Shown: positions 6,061 through 14,405 of the stretch, piece by piece
How the letters are laid out: each line of letters begins with the position of its first letter
Position numbering within the stretch: position 1 is the first letter of the stretch
Assembly (NCBI RefSeq): GCF_000750005.1
Contig: NZ_JPYA01000048.1
Coordinates: 1 to 16,316 of the forward strand
Length of the DNA stretch: 16,316 bases
Origin: Geobacillus icigianus
Lineage (GTDB): Bacteria > Bacillota > Bacilli > Bacillales > Anoxybacillaceae
Direction: 5' to 3'
Notes under the pieces: model-generated
Databases searched by the model: none
The model's input: only the letters and a program-made list of their open reading frames with translations
What the model was told of the DNA's origin: nothing
Position numbers and translations under genes: made by a program

Positions 6061-6166
6061 CAGTTCGCCTGTTCATTGCCGCAAATTCTCCACCATGGTC
6101 CCCCTTTTTTCTGGGCGCGCATACAATGGCCATAAACGGTCTTTACGGAAAAAGGAGATGGAGACT

Positions 6167-7612
6167 ATGGCCATTAGTAACGGAACCCAATATATCGAGC
6201 GCATTGATAATCTTCGGTCGAATGTATGGATCAACGGCGCTCAGGTCGAGGGAAAGCTGTCGGAACACCCGGCTTTTGCCGGCGTGATGCGAAGCCAAGC
6301 GCGCTTATATGACGCCCAGCACGATCCAAACAAACAGCCGGTGCTGACGTTCCGCACATCGACGGGGGAGCTGGCCGGCGCGGCGTTTTTGCGGCCGACG
6401 ACAAAAGACGATCTCGAACACCGGCGCTTGGCGTTCCAAGAATGGGCGCGCTTGACAGCGGGGATGATGGGGCGATCTCCCGACTACATGAACACCGCTG
6501 TGATGGCGCTCGCTTCCGCGGCCGATTTTTTCGGGCAGCAACACCCGTCCTACGCCGAACATATTGAACGCCTCTATGAGCGGGCGATCAACAACGACTT
6601 GTCATTCACCCATACGTTTGTCAACCCGCAAGTGAACCGTTCCCTCGGCTATATGGAAGAAGACGGCGAGCCGATCGCCGCCAAAGTGATCCGCGAAACG
6701 ACAGACGGACTTGTCATCAAAGGCGCGCGCCTGCTCGCCACTCAAGGCGGCATGACGGACGAACTTCTCGTTTTGCCGGCCGGCGGGACGCTTCTTGGCG
6801 ATGAATACATGTACGCGTTTTCGATTCCGAGCAACACGCCGGGGTTGAAGTTCATCTGCCGCCCTTCTTTTGCCGCTGGCGCCTCTTCGTTTGACGCCCC
6901 GCTCAGCGCGCACTTTGATGAAATCGACGCCGTTGTCGTATTTGATGATGTGCTCGTTCCGTGGGATCGGATCTTTTTCTACAAAAACGCATGGATGGCC
7001 AAAGAGCTGGATGAAGAAACCCATTTGGCCATTATGCTGCTGCACCAAGTGCTGGCGCGGCGCATCGTAAAAACTGAATTTTTCCTTGGAACGGTGGAGC
7101 TGCTCAGCGAATCCATCCAAATTGGCGGATACCAGCATGTGCAAGAAAAAATCGGGGAAATCGCCGCCGCCCTTGAAGCGCTGCGGGGGATGCTTCTCGC
7201 CGCCGAGCTCCACGCGAAACCGGACCGGCGCGGCACCATGGTGCCCGATCCTGCCCCGCTTTACGCTGCCGCCTTTTTGTATCCGCGCTTGTACCCGCGC
7301 TTTGCCGACATCGTTCAGCTGCTTGGCGCCAGCGGGCTTGTCTGCCTGCCGACGGAAGCAGACTTTTCTTCCCCGCTCCGCCCGGATTTGGACCGGTATT
7401 TGCAGGCAGCGACGCTTCCAGCCGAACAGCGGGTGCAGCTGTTCCGCTTCGCCTGGGATCTGGCGATGAGCGCCTTCGGGACGCGGCAGACGCTGTACGA
7501 ACGGTTTTTCTTCGGCGATCCAGCCCGGTTTGCAACAACTTTTTACCATCGCTGCGACCGGGAAGCATGCGCCCAAATGGTGCGACGGTTTTTAGACAGC
7601 GAACAACGTTGA
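6167..7612 (+). CDS. hpaB: 4-hydroxyphenylacetate 3-monooxygenase oxygenase component (HpaB family)
   Basis: This FADH2-dependent aromatic hydroxylase of two-component monooxygenases adds a hydroxyl ortho to a phenolic group. At 481 residues it equals Thermus-type HpaB. The N-terminus GTQYIERIDNLRSNVWINGA is typical. Probable catalytic residues are Arg103 and Tyr107 in MMGRSPDYMN and His149 in FTHTFVNPQ, corresponding to Arg100/Tyr104/His142 of the Thermus enzyme. The FAD-site segment KGARLLATQGGMTDELLVLP follows. Start: the ATG at 6167 has AAAGGAG 8-9 bases upstream, while ATG 6158 is too close to that site. No reductase (HpaC) gene is in the window, so the reductant must come from elsewhere. 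The substrate could be another phenol such as 4-HPA, phenol or tyrosol; this is not resolvable here. Confidence 0.9.
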   Translation: MAISNGTQYIERIDNLRSNVWINGAQVEGKLSEHPAFAGVMRSQARLYDAQHDPNKQPVLTFRTSTGELAGAAFLRPTTKDDLEHRRLAFQEWARLTAGMMGRSPDYMNTAVMALASAADFFGQQHPSYAEHIERLYERAINNDLSFTHTFVNPQVNRSLGYMEEDGEPIAAKVIRETTDGLVIKGARLLATQGGMTDELLVLPAGGTLLGDEYMYAFSIPSNTPGLKFICRPSFAAGASSFDAPLSAHFDEIDAVVVFDDVLVPWDRIFFYKNAWMAKELDEETHLAIMLLHQVLARRIVKTEFFLGTVELLSESIQIGGYQHVQEKIGEIAAALEALRGMLLAAELHAKPDRRGTMVPDPAPLYAAAFLYPRLYPRFADIVQLLGASGLVCLPTEADFSSPLRPDLDRYLQAATLPAEQRVQLFRFAWDLAMSAFGTRQTLYERFFFGDPARFATTFYHRCDREACAQMVRRFLDSEQR

Positions 7613-7651
7613 CAAAACGGCAACAACCACCGCACCGGGCTGGCCGAAACG

Positions 7652-7676
7652 CCCGCCTTTTCTTCAAAGAGGCGGG
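7652..7676 (+). terminator. GC hairpin after hpaB (weak terminator)
   Basis: CCCGCCT / AGGCGGG pairs across 11 bases starting 40 bases after the hpaB stop. There is no T run after it on the plus strand, so it may only stabilise the transcript end. Confidence 0.4.
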
Positions 7677-7699
7677 AGATCATCAAGCGTTCCGTCCAG

Positions 7700-7730
7700 A
7701 AAAAAGGTGTCCCGCCTCTTTCGGGACACC
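7700..7730 (-). terminator. Terminator of the symporter gene
   Basis: On the minus strand, GGTGTCCCG / CGGGACACC with a 7-base loop is followed by six T (A run at 7700-7705 on the plus strand). It lies 26 bases past the end of the symporter gene. Confidence 0.85.
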
Positions 7731-7755
7731 CTCATGCGAATGGACACGTGATCGA

Positions 7756-9192
7756 TCACATCGTCCGCTGACGGTCGGGAAACAACAAGCTGAACAGCAC
7801 CCCGGCCGCCAGCGCAATGGCAAACGTCGTAAATCGTGAACTGATGATGGCCTCAAGCGGCGAGGAAATCCAGATAACCGTGCTGAAAAACCCAGCCAGA
7901 ATCGTGGCGATGACGCCGATACCGGAATACCGCTTCCAGAAGAAAGAGAGCAAAATCGCCGGTGACAACGTGCAGCCGATTCCAGCCCATGCCCAACTGA
8001 CAATGAAATACACAAGCGACTCGGATGTTATCGCCAGCACCAAACCGAGCAGTCCAGCGATGACCACCACCGCGCGGGAAAGCGCGACAAGCTGCTTTTC
8101 CGACAGACGAAGGCGCAAAGAACGCCGGGCAATGTCTTCGCTAATGGCGCTCGTGATCACCAGCAGCTGCGAATCGGCCGTTGTCACGATGGCGGCCAAA
8201 ATGCCCGACAGCAATACCCCCGCGAGCCACGGCGGCAACAAATCGAGCGCCATATGCGGCAATACCGTTTCCACGTCGGGAAAGGAATGGCCCTGATAAA
8301 GGGCAATCGCCGCAAGACCGATGCAAAACGCGCCGCCATAGGCCAGCAGCGTCCAAATGATCGCCACCGTTTTGGCCGTTTTCGCCTCGCGGGCGTCTTT
8401 CAACGCCATGAAGCGGACGCTCAGCTGCGGCTGTCCACCCAGATAGCCGAAAAACCAAGCAAAATTGTTAAACAACAATAGCCCAAGCGCAACACCGGTC
8501 ACTCCCCCCGTCCATGAATCAAGGCCCGGCTTCGCGTGATGAAGCGCTTCACTGATCGACAAGCCACCACTATAAATTTCCACGAACGCCACAATGGGTA
8601 AAATCACGAGCGTCGCCAGCATGAGCATACTTTGAATCATATCCGTCCAAACGACACTGACGAACCCACCGGTGTATGACAAGATAATGACAATCGCCAC
8701 ACTGATGACCATGCCAAGCTGCGGATCGATATGAAACACGGCAAACAGTGTCTTGCCCGCTCCGGCAATTTGCGCGCTAAAATAAAACATCATAAAGCTA
8801 AAAATAAGGACGGTCGCAAGCCATAAAATCGTTTGCCCGTGCGCGCCGAACCGTTTCGCCAAATAGCCGGGCAACGTCAGCGCACCGTACCGCTCCGCCT
8901 CTTGACGAAACCGGTCGGCCAAAAAAAGCCAAGCGCAGACGATGCCAATGATAATGCCCACCGCCACCCAAATCGCAGAAAGACCGCTCGCAAACACAAA
9001 CCCCGTGTAGCCAAGCAACAGCCACGCCGATTCTCCTGTCGCCCGCTCAGAAAAAGCGAGCGCCCAACCCGGAAGCTTTTTTCCGCCAAGCAAGAAATCG
9101 CTATGGCTCATCTCTTTTTTTCCATACCAATAACCAAGCGCCGCCATCACAAGACAATACAGCACGAGCTCCGCTAAGATGACGCCATTCAT
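7756..9192 (-). CDS. Sodium:solute symporter, proline type (PutP-like)
   Basis: This 478-residue membrane protein of the SSS family (TC 2.A.21) has about 13 membrane helices. It takes up solute, probably L-proline, with sodium. Family blocks are SDFLLGGKKLPGWALAFSER with ATGESAWLLLG (helix 1-2), GALTLPGYLAKRFG, SYTGGFVSVVWTDMIQS, FGYLGGQPQLSVRFMALKDA and TTADSQLLVITSAISED. These fit PutP/OpuE proteins closely. The ATG at 9192 is preceded by GAGGGGGAGAAACG. The gene stands alone between divergent and convergent neighbours. Its leader contains a terminator hairpin 60-100 bases upstream. Whether its role is nutrition or osmoprotection cannot be told. Confidence 0.88.
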   Translation of the reverse strand: MNGVILAELVLYCLVMAALGYWYGKKEMSHSDFLLGGKKLPGWALAFSERATGESAWLLLGYTGFVFASGLSAIWVAVGIIIGIVCAWLFLADRFRQEAERYGALTLPGYLAKRFGAHGQTILWLATVLIFSFMMFYFSAQIAGAGKTLFAVFHIDPQLGMVISVAIVIILSYTGGFVSVVWTDMIQSMLMLATLVILPIVAFVEIYSGGLSISEALHHAKPGLDSWTGGVTGVALGLLLFNNFAWFFGYLGGQPQLSVRFMALKDAREAKTAKTVAIIWTLLAYGGAFCIGLAAIALYQGHSFPDVETVLPHMALDLLPPWLAGVLLSGILAAIVTTADSQLLVITSAISEDIARRSLRLRLSEKQLVALSRAVVVIAGLLGLVLAITSESLVYFIVSWAWAGIGCTLSPAILLSFFWKRYSGIGVIATILAGFFSTVIWISSPLEAIISSRFTTFAIALAAGVLFSLLFPDRQRTM

Positions 9193-9252
9193 CGTTTCTC
9201 CCCCTCGTGATCTTGTTCATCTCACGACACCGCCGCCCGCCGTTTCCCCCGT

Positions 9253-9294
9253 AAAAAACCGGCATTGCCATCGAACGAAGACGACAATGCCGGT
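9253..9294 (-). terminator. Terminator hairpin in the symporter leader
   Basis: On the minus strand, ACCGGCATTG / CAATGCCGGT pairs perfectly over 10 bp around a 17-base loop, and a T run follows. It is oriented to stop transcripts heading into the symporter gene and lies about 60 bases before its start. It may be a transcription attenuator or the end of a lost gene. The rest of 9295-9479 holds no clear gene. Confidence 0.75.
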
Positions 9295-9479
9295 ACAGCC
9301 AAGAAAAGTGCAGCTTCTGAATTATTTGGTTCATTACTATCATTATGATGATGAGAAGCGGTTTATGCTGAAATTCTTGCTCCACTCGTTGTCACCTTTC
9401 CCTCTCGCTGTTCAAAAAGTTGCAAAAAACAACGTTATGTAATAAAGTGGACTTGACACCAAAAAAAGGAGTGAACGAT

Positions 9480-10721
9480 ATGGATCGCTGGGAAAACGAG
9501 CTAAACAAATACGCTGAATTGGCCGTGAAAGTCGGCGTCAACATTCAGCCTGGGCAGACGCTGTTCGTCAACGCCCCGCTCGAGGCGGCGCCGCTCGTCC
9601 GCAAAATCGCCAAAACGGCGTACGAAACCGGGGCGAAACACGTGTATGTCGAGTGGAACGATGAGGCGCTTACATACATCAAATTTCATCACGCCCCTGA
9701 GGAAGCGTTTTCCGAATATCCGATGTGGCGGGCCAAAGCGATGGAAGAGCTCGTCGAACAAGGAGCGGCCTTTTTGTCGATTTACGCCCCGAACCCGGAC
9801 TTATTGAAAGACGTCGATCCGAAGCGGATCGCGACCGCCAATAAAACAGCGGCCCAAGCGCTCGCCAACTACCGGAGCGCCATCATGGCCGACCGGAACT
9901 GTTGGTCGCTCCTGTCCGTCCCGACGGCCGCATGGGCGCGAAAAGTATTTGGCGATCTGCGTGATGAAGAAGCCATCGACAAATTATGGGAAGCGATTTT
10001 CCGCATCGTCCGCGTCGACCAGGAGGACCCGATCGCGGCTTGGCGCGAACATAACGATCGGCTCGCCCGCATCGTCGCTTACTTAAACAACAAGCAATAC
10101 AAACAGCTCGTTTACGAAGCGCCGGGCACCAACATCACGGTCGAGCTCGTCGACGGACACGTTTGGCACGGCGGCGCCGCGACCAGCCAAACCGGAGTGC
10201 GCTTCAACCCGAACATGCCGACCGAGGAAGTGTTTACGATGCCGCATAAAGACGGCGTCAACGGCACCGTCCGCAACACGAAGCCGCTCAATTACAACGG
10301 CAACGTCATCGATGGGTTTACGCTGACCTTTAAAGACGGTCAAGTCGTCGACTTCAGCGCCGAAGAAGGATATGAGACGCTCAAGCATTTGCTTGACACC
10401 GATGACGGGGCGCGCCGCCTCGGCGAAGTCGCCCTCGTGCCGCATCAGTCGCCCGTATCGCTGTCCAATCTCATTTTTTACAACACGCTGTTTGACGAAA
10501 ACGCCGCTTGCCATTTTGCGCTTGGCAAAGCGTACCCGACGAACATCGAAAACGGCGCGGCGCTGTCCAAAGAAGAGCTTGACCGCCGCGGCGTCAACGA
10601 CAGCCTCGTCCACGTCGACTTTATGATCGGCTCGGCCGAACTGAACATCGACGGCGTCACGAAAGACGGCAAGCGCGAACCGATTTTCCGCCGCGGCAAC
10701 TGGGCGTTCGAATTGTCGTAA
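9480..10721 (+). CDS. ampS: M29 metallo-aminopeptidase (AmpS/aminopeptidase T type)
   Basis: This cytoplasmic broad-specificity exopeptidase removes N-terminal residues from peptides with a two-metal centre. At 413 residues it is the usual family length. All metal and catalytic residues known from the Thermus and Bacillus M29 enzymes fall at matching positions: Glu250 (NMPTEEVFT), Glu316 (RLGEVALV), His345 (ACHFALG), Tyr352 (KAYP), His378 and Asp380 (LVHVDFMIG). The ATG at 9480 follows AAAAAAAGGAGTGAACGAT. A weak promoter is possible upstream (TTGCAA, 17 bases, TAAAGT around 9420-9448). It is a single gene, convergent with the large TPR gene downstream. Confidence 0.95.
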   Translation: MDRWENELNKYAELAVKVGVNIQPGQTLFVNAPLEAAPLVRKIAKTAYETGAKHVYVEWNDEALTYIKFHHAPEEAFSEYPMWRAKAMEELVEQGAAFLSIYAPNPDLLKDVDPKRIATANKTAAQALANYRSAIMADRNCWSLLSVPTAAWARKVFGDLRDEEAIDKLWEAIFRIVRVDQEDPIAAWREHNDRLARIVAYLNNKQYKQLVYEAPGTNITVELVDGHVWHGGAATSQTGVRFNPNMPTEEVFTMPHKDGVNGTVRNTKPLNYNGNVIDGFTLTFKDGQVVDFSAEEGYETLKHLLDTDDGARRLGEVALVPHQSPVSLSNLIFYNTLFDENAACHFALGKAYPTNIENGAALSKEELDRRGVNDSLVHVDFMIGSAELNIDGVTKDGKREPIFRRGNWAFELS

Positions 10722-10740
10722 GCTGGTTTCCCTTCACTCG

Positions 10741-11002
10741 AAAAGGCCGGTGAAAAACGGTTGATTCCCCTCATTAATGGGAGAGCGTGTGAAAAGCAGG
10801 ACCGATGCATCAGGTTTTTTCTAGTTGAGAAATGCCATTGCAAAGCCGTATCTAGGATTAAATCACCGCCTTCTAAAAGGCTGGTGAAAAACGGTTGATT
10901 CCCTTCATTAATGGGAACGAAAAGCACGATCGATGCAATAAAGTATTTCTCATTGAGAAATAACATCGTCAAGCCGTACCCATGATGAAATCACCGGCCT
11001 CC
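10741..11002. repeat. Two tandem copies of a 134-bp non-coding repeat
   Basis: Copy A (10741-10873) and copy B (10875-11002) share blocks GGTGAAAAACGGTTGATTCCC, CATTAATGGGA, GA.CGATGCA, TTGAGAAAT and AAGCCGTA. Each copy begins AAAAGGC.GGTGA and ends TCACCG.CCT, so its ends are inverted repeats; an inner hairpin TTCCC/GGGAA is perfect in copy B. They sit between the convergent M29 and TPR genes. No sensible protein is encoded, and frame is not kept between copies. Confidence 0.75.
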
Positions 11003-11010
11003 TAAGCCAT

Positions 11011-11057
11011 CAGGCTGCGTCCAACAGGCGGGCAGACCCGACCGTTGGTGCAGCCTG
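11011..11057. other. Large imperfect hairpin past the TPR gene
   Basis: CAGGCTGC..CCAAC (11011-11025) pairs with GTTGG.GCAGCCTG (11044-11057), leaving about 18 loop bases. It lies 33 bases beyond the minus-strand gene's end. No T run is present on either side, so it is not a standard terminator. Confidence 0.5.
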
Positions 11058-11089
11058 ATTCGATTCCAGCACGGATTCACATGCAACGA

Positions 11090-13867
11090 TCAAAGCGAAC
11101 CGATAGGGTTGTTTATATCTTGCCGCAAATGCACAGCGGCCGATGCCGCCTGCGCCAGTTGCTCGCATTGCCGCAAACGAATGCTAAAGAGAACGAGCGG
11201 GTCGCGGTACGCCTCCGGATGGGTGCGCATCTGTTTTAATTCTCTTTCTTGGGCGACCGTTTCGAGCTCCAACCGTTCCAACGTTTCATTTAAAACGGCG
11301 GATGGCGCTTGGAAAAACCGAGCCATATCGCGCTCAAGCGATTTGGCAAACCATGCAAACGGCATCAGCAACTGCTGGGCGACCGTTTCCGCCACATCGC
11401 TATAATCTTGCGTTTGCATCCACTGTCGATACCTTTGCGCGAGCATCGCCTTATTTTGCGGAAACGCACCGAGCAGTTTGCCCGCCCCTTTCAACAGCAG
11501 CTGACTTGGCGTTCTCCGCAAAAACACGTTCACCTTATCTATTTGTACTCCGTTGATCAACCGATCCGTATCGCGCCGCCAATCGGCGAGAAGGCGAAAA
11601 TCGCATTCAAGCTTCAGCCGTTCCTCGCCAAACATGGCATTCAATCCTTCGGCCATTTCATATAAAAACGCTTGGCATTCATTGAATTCTTCCTCGGCTC
11701 CAGCAATCCACTCGTTTAGAGCACAATGCAACCGCGGCAGCACCTCGCCGTCGATATAGGCGCGAATCCGCTCGTTCACCCGCTCATTCAACTCAAGGTG
11801 AAGACGGGCAAAATCGCTGTCGTCGTCCACGAAGTCAGCCGCTTGGCGCAACATGTCGGGAATCGCCGTTGCCAAAGCCGTCCGCGTCTCTTCCAACACC
11901 GCGCGGAACGATTTGACGATCCTCGCCGTCTTTTCTTCTTGCTGATCACCGAGCTGATGAATCGCCCCGTTCAGCTTGGCCGCCATCTCTTTTTTCCAGA
12001 CAATCGACTCGGCCAACCGGCTTTCCGCCTCCGCTCGCTGCCGGAACAAATGAGCAATGAACTGGCGGATCGTCGCTAATAGCGCCGTTTCCCGACGCTC
12101 TATCGACCGATGACGGCCCAATTCGCCGAGCCAGTCAACGAGCGTTTGCTGCTGGCTGCGGCTTGGGGCATGCGGCGAATAAACGATGACATTGGCTTCC
12201 GGAACAACCGTGCGGATATGCGCCTCTATTTCCCGAACAATACTCATTGTCTCCTGCTCATCGACCATCCCGTCTCCTGGAGGAAGCAAAAAGTGAATCG
12301 GCGCCTGCGGAATCCGTTCGCGCAGCTGGAATACCAGCTGCTCATCAACACTGGAAAACGGATCGTCTCCGTTTAGAAGAAAAAGAACGCTATCGGCAAG
12401 CGCAATAGAGATCAGCGCCTCATGGTCGAAGGAAGCGCGCCCGCCAAGCGGACCGATATCGAGCAAGGAAACTCCCTGCGGCAAAAGGGAAAACGGAGCT
12501 GTGCATTCAATGACCGCATCATCGGGGAACCGGCTTCCGCGACCTCCTGATGCTTGTTGAAACTCTTCAATGTTTGAGAAAACCGTAAACTGTTCATCGC
12601 TGATTTTCACTATTTCGGCTTCTTCCCCGTGTTTCCACACGAGCACCGGGGCAGATGGCGCCGCCAGCGCCGCCTCACCAACCAGCGTCCGCAAAAACGC
12701 CAACCGCTCATGGCGCGACGCCCCGGCAATCAACACGCAATGTCCTTGCGCATCCGCTAGGCGCCGCATGAGCCAGCGAAATCGGAAATGAGCCCCCGCC
12801 CGCTGCGCTTCTGCCCATTCGGCCATTTCTTCAAACAGGGCTAGCGCTGCTTCCCGTGTTTTTCCTCTTGTTCCCATAAGCCGCTTGGCCGCATCACGAA
12901 TGATGTCTTCGGCAAACGCCTCGGGAACTTTCTCGCTCCACGCCAACAAGGCAGCCGCAGCCACCGCCGCCGCGGAACCTTCCGCCATATTCACCCAGCT
13001 TTTTAACAGCGGCGGGATCACTTCCACGAGCTCTTTCCATCGATACGGTCCTTTCATTAACCCTTCGTACGCCTCGGCCAAAAGAGCAGGAATCCTCTTC
13101 CACTCATAGTCTCGACCTAGCGCCAACTCATCATCGAGGCGATTCCACTCCGCGAGCCACGAAAAATAGAGATCTCCATCTCGATAACCGTTCCATAGCG
13201 CCTGCACAAGCCGCTCAAACTTTACGCGATCCGTTTCATACAACAGCGCTAGGCAGCGTGAAAACCGCGCCGGCGCCATCGTCCGCGCATGTCCTTGTTC
13301 CACATAACCGGTCAAAATGTCTGCCCAGCGCCGCGATGAAGTCCGCACCGCCTCCCCCAAAGCGAGCTCAATGGCGCTTTCCCAATCACCTTGCTCCTCG
13401 AAAAAGGCGCGCGCCCATTCGGTCATGTTCGGATAATCCGGATACAACGTCACGCCGCGCTTGACCATTTCATCTGCCTTTTCTGTTTCCCCCAACTCGC
13501 GATAGAGGGAAAACAAACACAAAATGAGCTCCGCTTGAAGCGTCTCACTTTCCGTCTCGACCGAACGGTACAGCTCCTCAGCCATTCTTAGCTGCCCGAG
13601 CTCATAGTAGCTGTCCGCCATGTTCTTTTGCGCCCATGGGCGCAGCTCGTTATGAACGTTTTCCCACTTAAAAATGGCGGCCTCATAATCGCGGCGATGA
13701 AAATAGACTTCCCCTTGGGCAAAGCGAATGGACGATAGATCCGCGCCATCGCGGTGCGCGGCGAAAAAAACGTCGCCGAGCGCGCCAACCACATCGCCCT
13801 CCCCTTCGTCAATTAGCGTTTCATAAAACGTTTTATGAACAAGCCGTTGTTCAAACTCCATGTCCAT
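11090..13867 (-). CDS. TPR protein with degenerate dynamin-like GTPase domain
   Basis: This is a large soluble protein (925 residues from ATG 13867; 936 from an in-frame ATG at 13900). Residue numbers here use the longer form. Residues 55-175 look like TPR helices (IRFAQGEVYFHRRDYEAAIF, MADSYYELGQLRMAEELYRS, ELGETEKADEMVKRGVTLYP). Residues 385-600 have the layout of a dynamin-family G domain: strand VLIAG, FSNIEEFQQA, a G3-like LLDIGPLGG at 479-487, and DSVLFLLNGDDPFSSVDEQL. The P-loop is lost: where GxxxxGKS is expected it reads GASRHERLAF. The G4 NKxD is replaced by LLPPGDGM. Residues 600-936 are long helices, as in dynamin stalks. It is probably a pseudo-GTPase. ATG 13867 (or 13861) suits the predicted promoter better. 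Function is unknown. Confidence 0.75.
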   Translation of the reverse strand: MDMEFEQRLVHKTFYETLIDEGEGDVVGALGDVFFAAHRDGADLSSIRFAQGEVYFHRRDYEAAIFKWENVHNELRPWAQKNMADSYYELGQLRMAEELYRSVETESETLQAELILCLFSLYRELGETEKADEMVKRGVTLYPDYPNMTEWARAFFEEQGDWESAIELALGEAVRTSSRRWADILTGYVEQGHARTMAPARFSRCLALLYETDRVKFERLVQALWNGYRDGDLYFSWLAEWNRLDDELALGRDYEWKRIPALLAEAYEGLMKGPYRWKELVEVIPPLLKSWVNMAEGSAAAVAAAALLAWSEKVPEAFAEDIIRDAAKRLMGTRGKTREAALALFEEMAEWAEAQRAGAHFRFRWLMRRLADAQGHCVLIAGASRHERLAFLRTLVGEAALAAPSAPVLVWKHGEEAEIVKISDEQFTVFSNIEEFQQASGGRGSRFPDDAVIECTAPFSLLPQGVSLLDIGPLGGRASFDHEALISIALADSVLFLLNGDDPFSSVDEQLVFQLRERIPQAPIHFLLPPGDGMVDEQETMSIVREIEAHIRTVVPEANVIVYSPHAPSRSQQQTLVDWLGELGRHRSIERRETALLATIRQFIAHLFRQRAEAESRLAESIVWKKEMAAKLNGAIHQLGDQQEEKTARIVKSFRAVLEETRTALATAIPDMLRQAADFVDDDSDFARLHLELNERVNERIRAYIDGEVLPRLHCALNEWIAGAEEEFNECQAFLYEMAEGLNAMFGEERLKLECDFRLLADWRRDTDRLINGVQIDKVNVFLRRTPSQLLLKGAGKLLGAFPQNKAMLAQRYRQWMQTQDYSDVAETVAQQLLMPFAWFAKSLERDMARFFQAPSAVLNETLERLELETVAQERELKQMRTHPEAYRDPLVLFSIRLRQCEQLAQAASAAVHLRQDINNPIGSL

Positions 13868-13918
13868 CACCCGACTTACTGATTTGCCATGCATGTTCAT
13901 TGTATGGCTTGTTTGGTC

Positions 13919-13948
13919 ATTTTATTTCTATCCTATACATTTTAACAA
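13919..13948 (-). promoter_or_regulatory. Candidate promoter of the TPR/dynamin-like gene
   Basis: On the minus strand, TTGTTA (13943-13948) and TAAAAT (13919-13924) are 18 bases apart. The expected transcript start near 13911 leaves room for a ribosome site before ATG 13867 but hardly before 13900. Confidence 0.5.
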
Positions 13949-14108
13949 ACTTTCACGACCATGAACGTTTCAATTTGTTTTCATTTGCAAGACAAAAAGC
14001 TTCTGCGGTTGCGGTAAACGAGAAATTTGAATTCAGGCCCAAATCAAACTGCCTGTCTCCCAAAATTATTAGTTCAAGGATGAATGGCATGTTCGTCTAT
14101 CCCGTACC

Positions 14109-14132
14109 AAAAGGCGGAGCGATCCGCCTTTT
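14109..14132. terminator. Bidirectional terminator-like hairpin
   Basis: AAAAGGCGGA / TCCGCCTTTT forms a 10-bp stem with a GCGA loop. A/T ends on both sides allow use in either direction. On the minus strand it could end transcripts from the immunity-like gene. Confidence 0.6.
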
Positions 14133-14148
14133 CTCTTTCCAGTATTCC

Positions 14149-14291
14149 GTGAAAAGGCCGCACTGGCGCGTGATGTTCAGCCCTGGATGGAGGGAAAACG
14201 CTGCCCGTTGAATTTTCTGTGAAAATGCTGAACTGACGCGGATTTTCATCCCCGGGTGGAGGGCAGATCACGCTGCCCATGGAAATTTTCC
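14149..14291. repeat. Two tandem copies of a ~71-bp non-coding repeat
   Basis: Copy 1 (14149-14218) and copy 2 (14219-14291) align along their length: GTGAAAA.GC.G.ACTG.CGCG, TTCA.CCC.GG.TGGAGGG, ACGCTGCCC and AATTTTC. The GTGAAAA and TTTTC ends are roughly complementary. Copy 2 can also form GGGCAG / CTGCCC. No gene lies in 13949-14405, and nothing here codes convincingly. Confidence 0.7.
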
Positions 14292-14311
14292 GTTCCACCT
14301 AACCTATGTTG

Positions 14312-14352
14312 ATCCCTATGAAACTGAAGAAACCGCTTGAAGAGATAGGGAT
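14312..14352. repeat. 8-bp perfect inverted repeat
   Basis: ATCCCTAT (14312-14319) and ATAGGGAT (14345-14352) flank 25 bases, followed by AAAAAGGAGG. It may be an end of a mobile element or a recombination remnant at the border of the AT-rich islet. Not identified. Confidence 0.35.
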
Positions 14353-14405
14353 AAAAAGGAGGCTTCGCAAAGCGGGTAGGCTTAACATTATTCTAATCTG
14401 TAACA

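Noticed and set aside
7104..7667. Long minus-strand frames opposite hpaB (also 6602-7576)
   Set aside because: They are mirror frames of the GC-rich hpaB gene, with Arg/Pro-rich low-information sequence and no ribosome site.
9195..9479. T-box leader before the symporter
   Set aside because: The GTACCGG stretch next to the terminator recalls a T-box, but the conserved TGGNACCGCG and specifier loop are not present.
10478..10972. Minus-strand 164-codon frame over the end of the aminopeptidase gene and the 134-bp repeats
   Set aside because: It overlaps the intact M29 gene and the two repeat copies are read in different frames, so coding is not conserved between them.
10741..11002. CRISPR array
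   Set aside because: Only two long diverged copies, no regular 25-40 base repeat with unique spacers and no cas gene.
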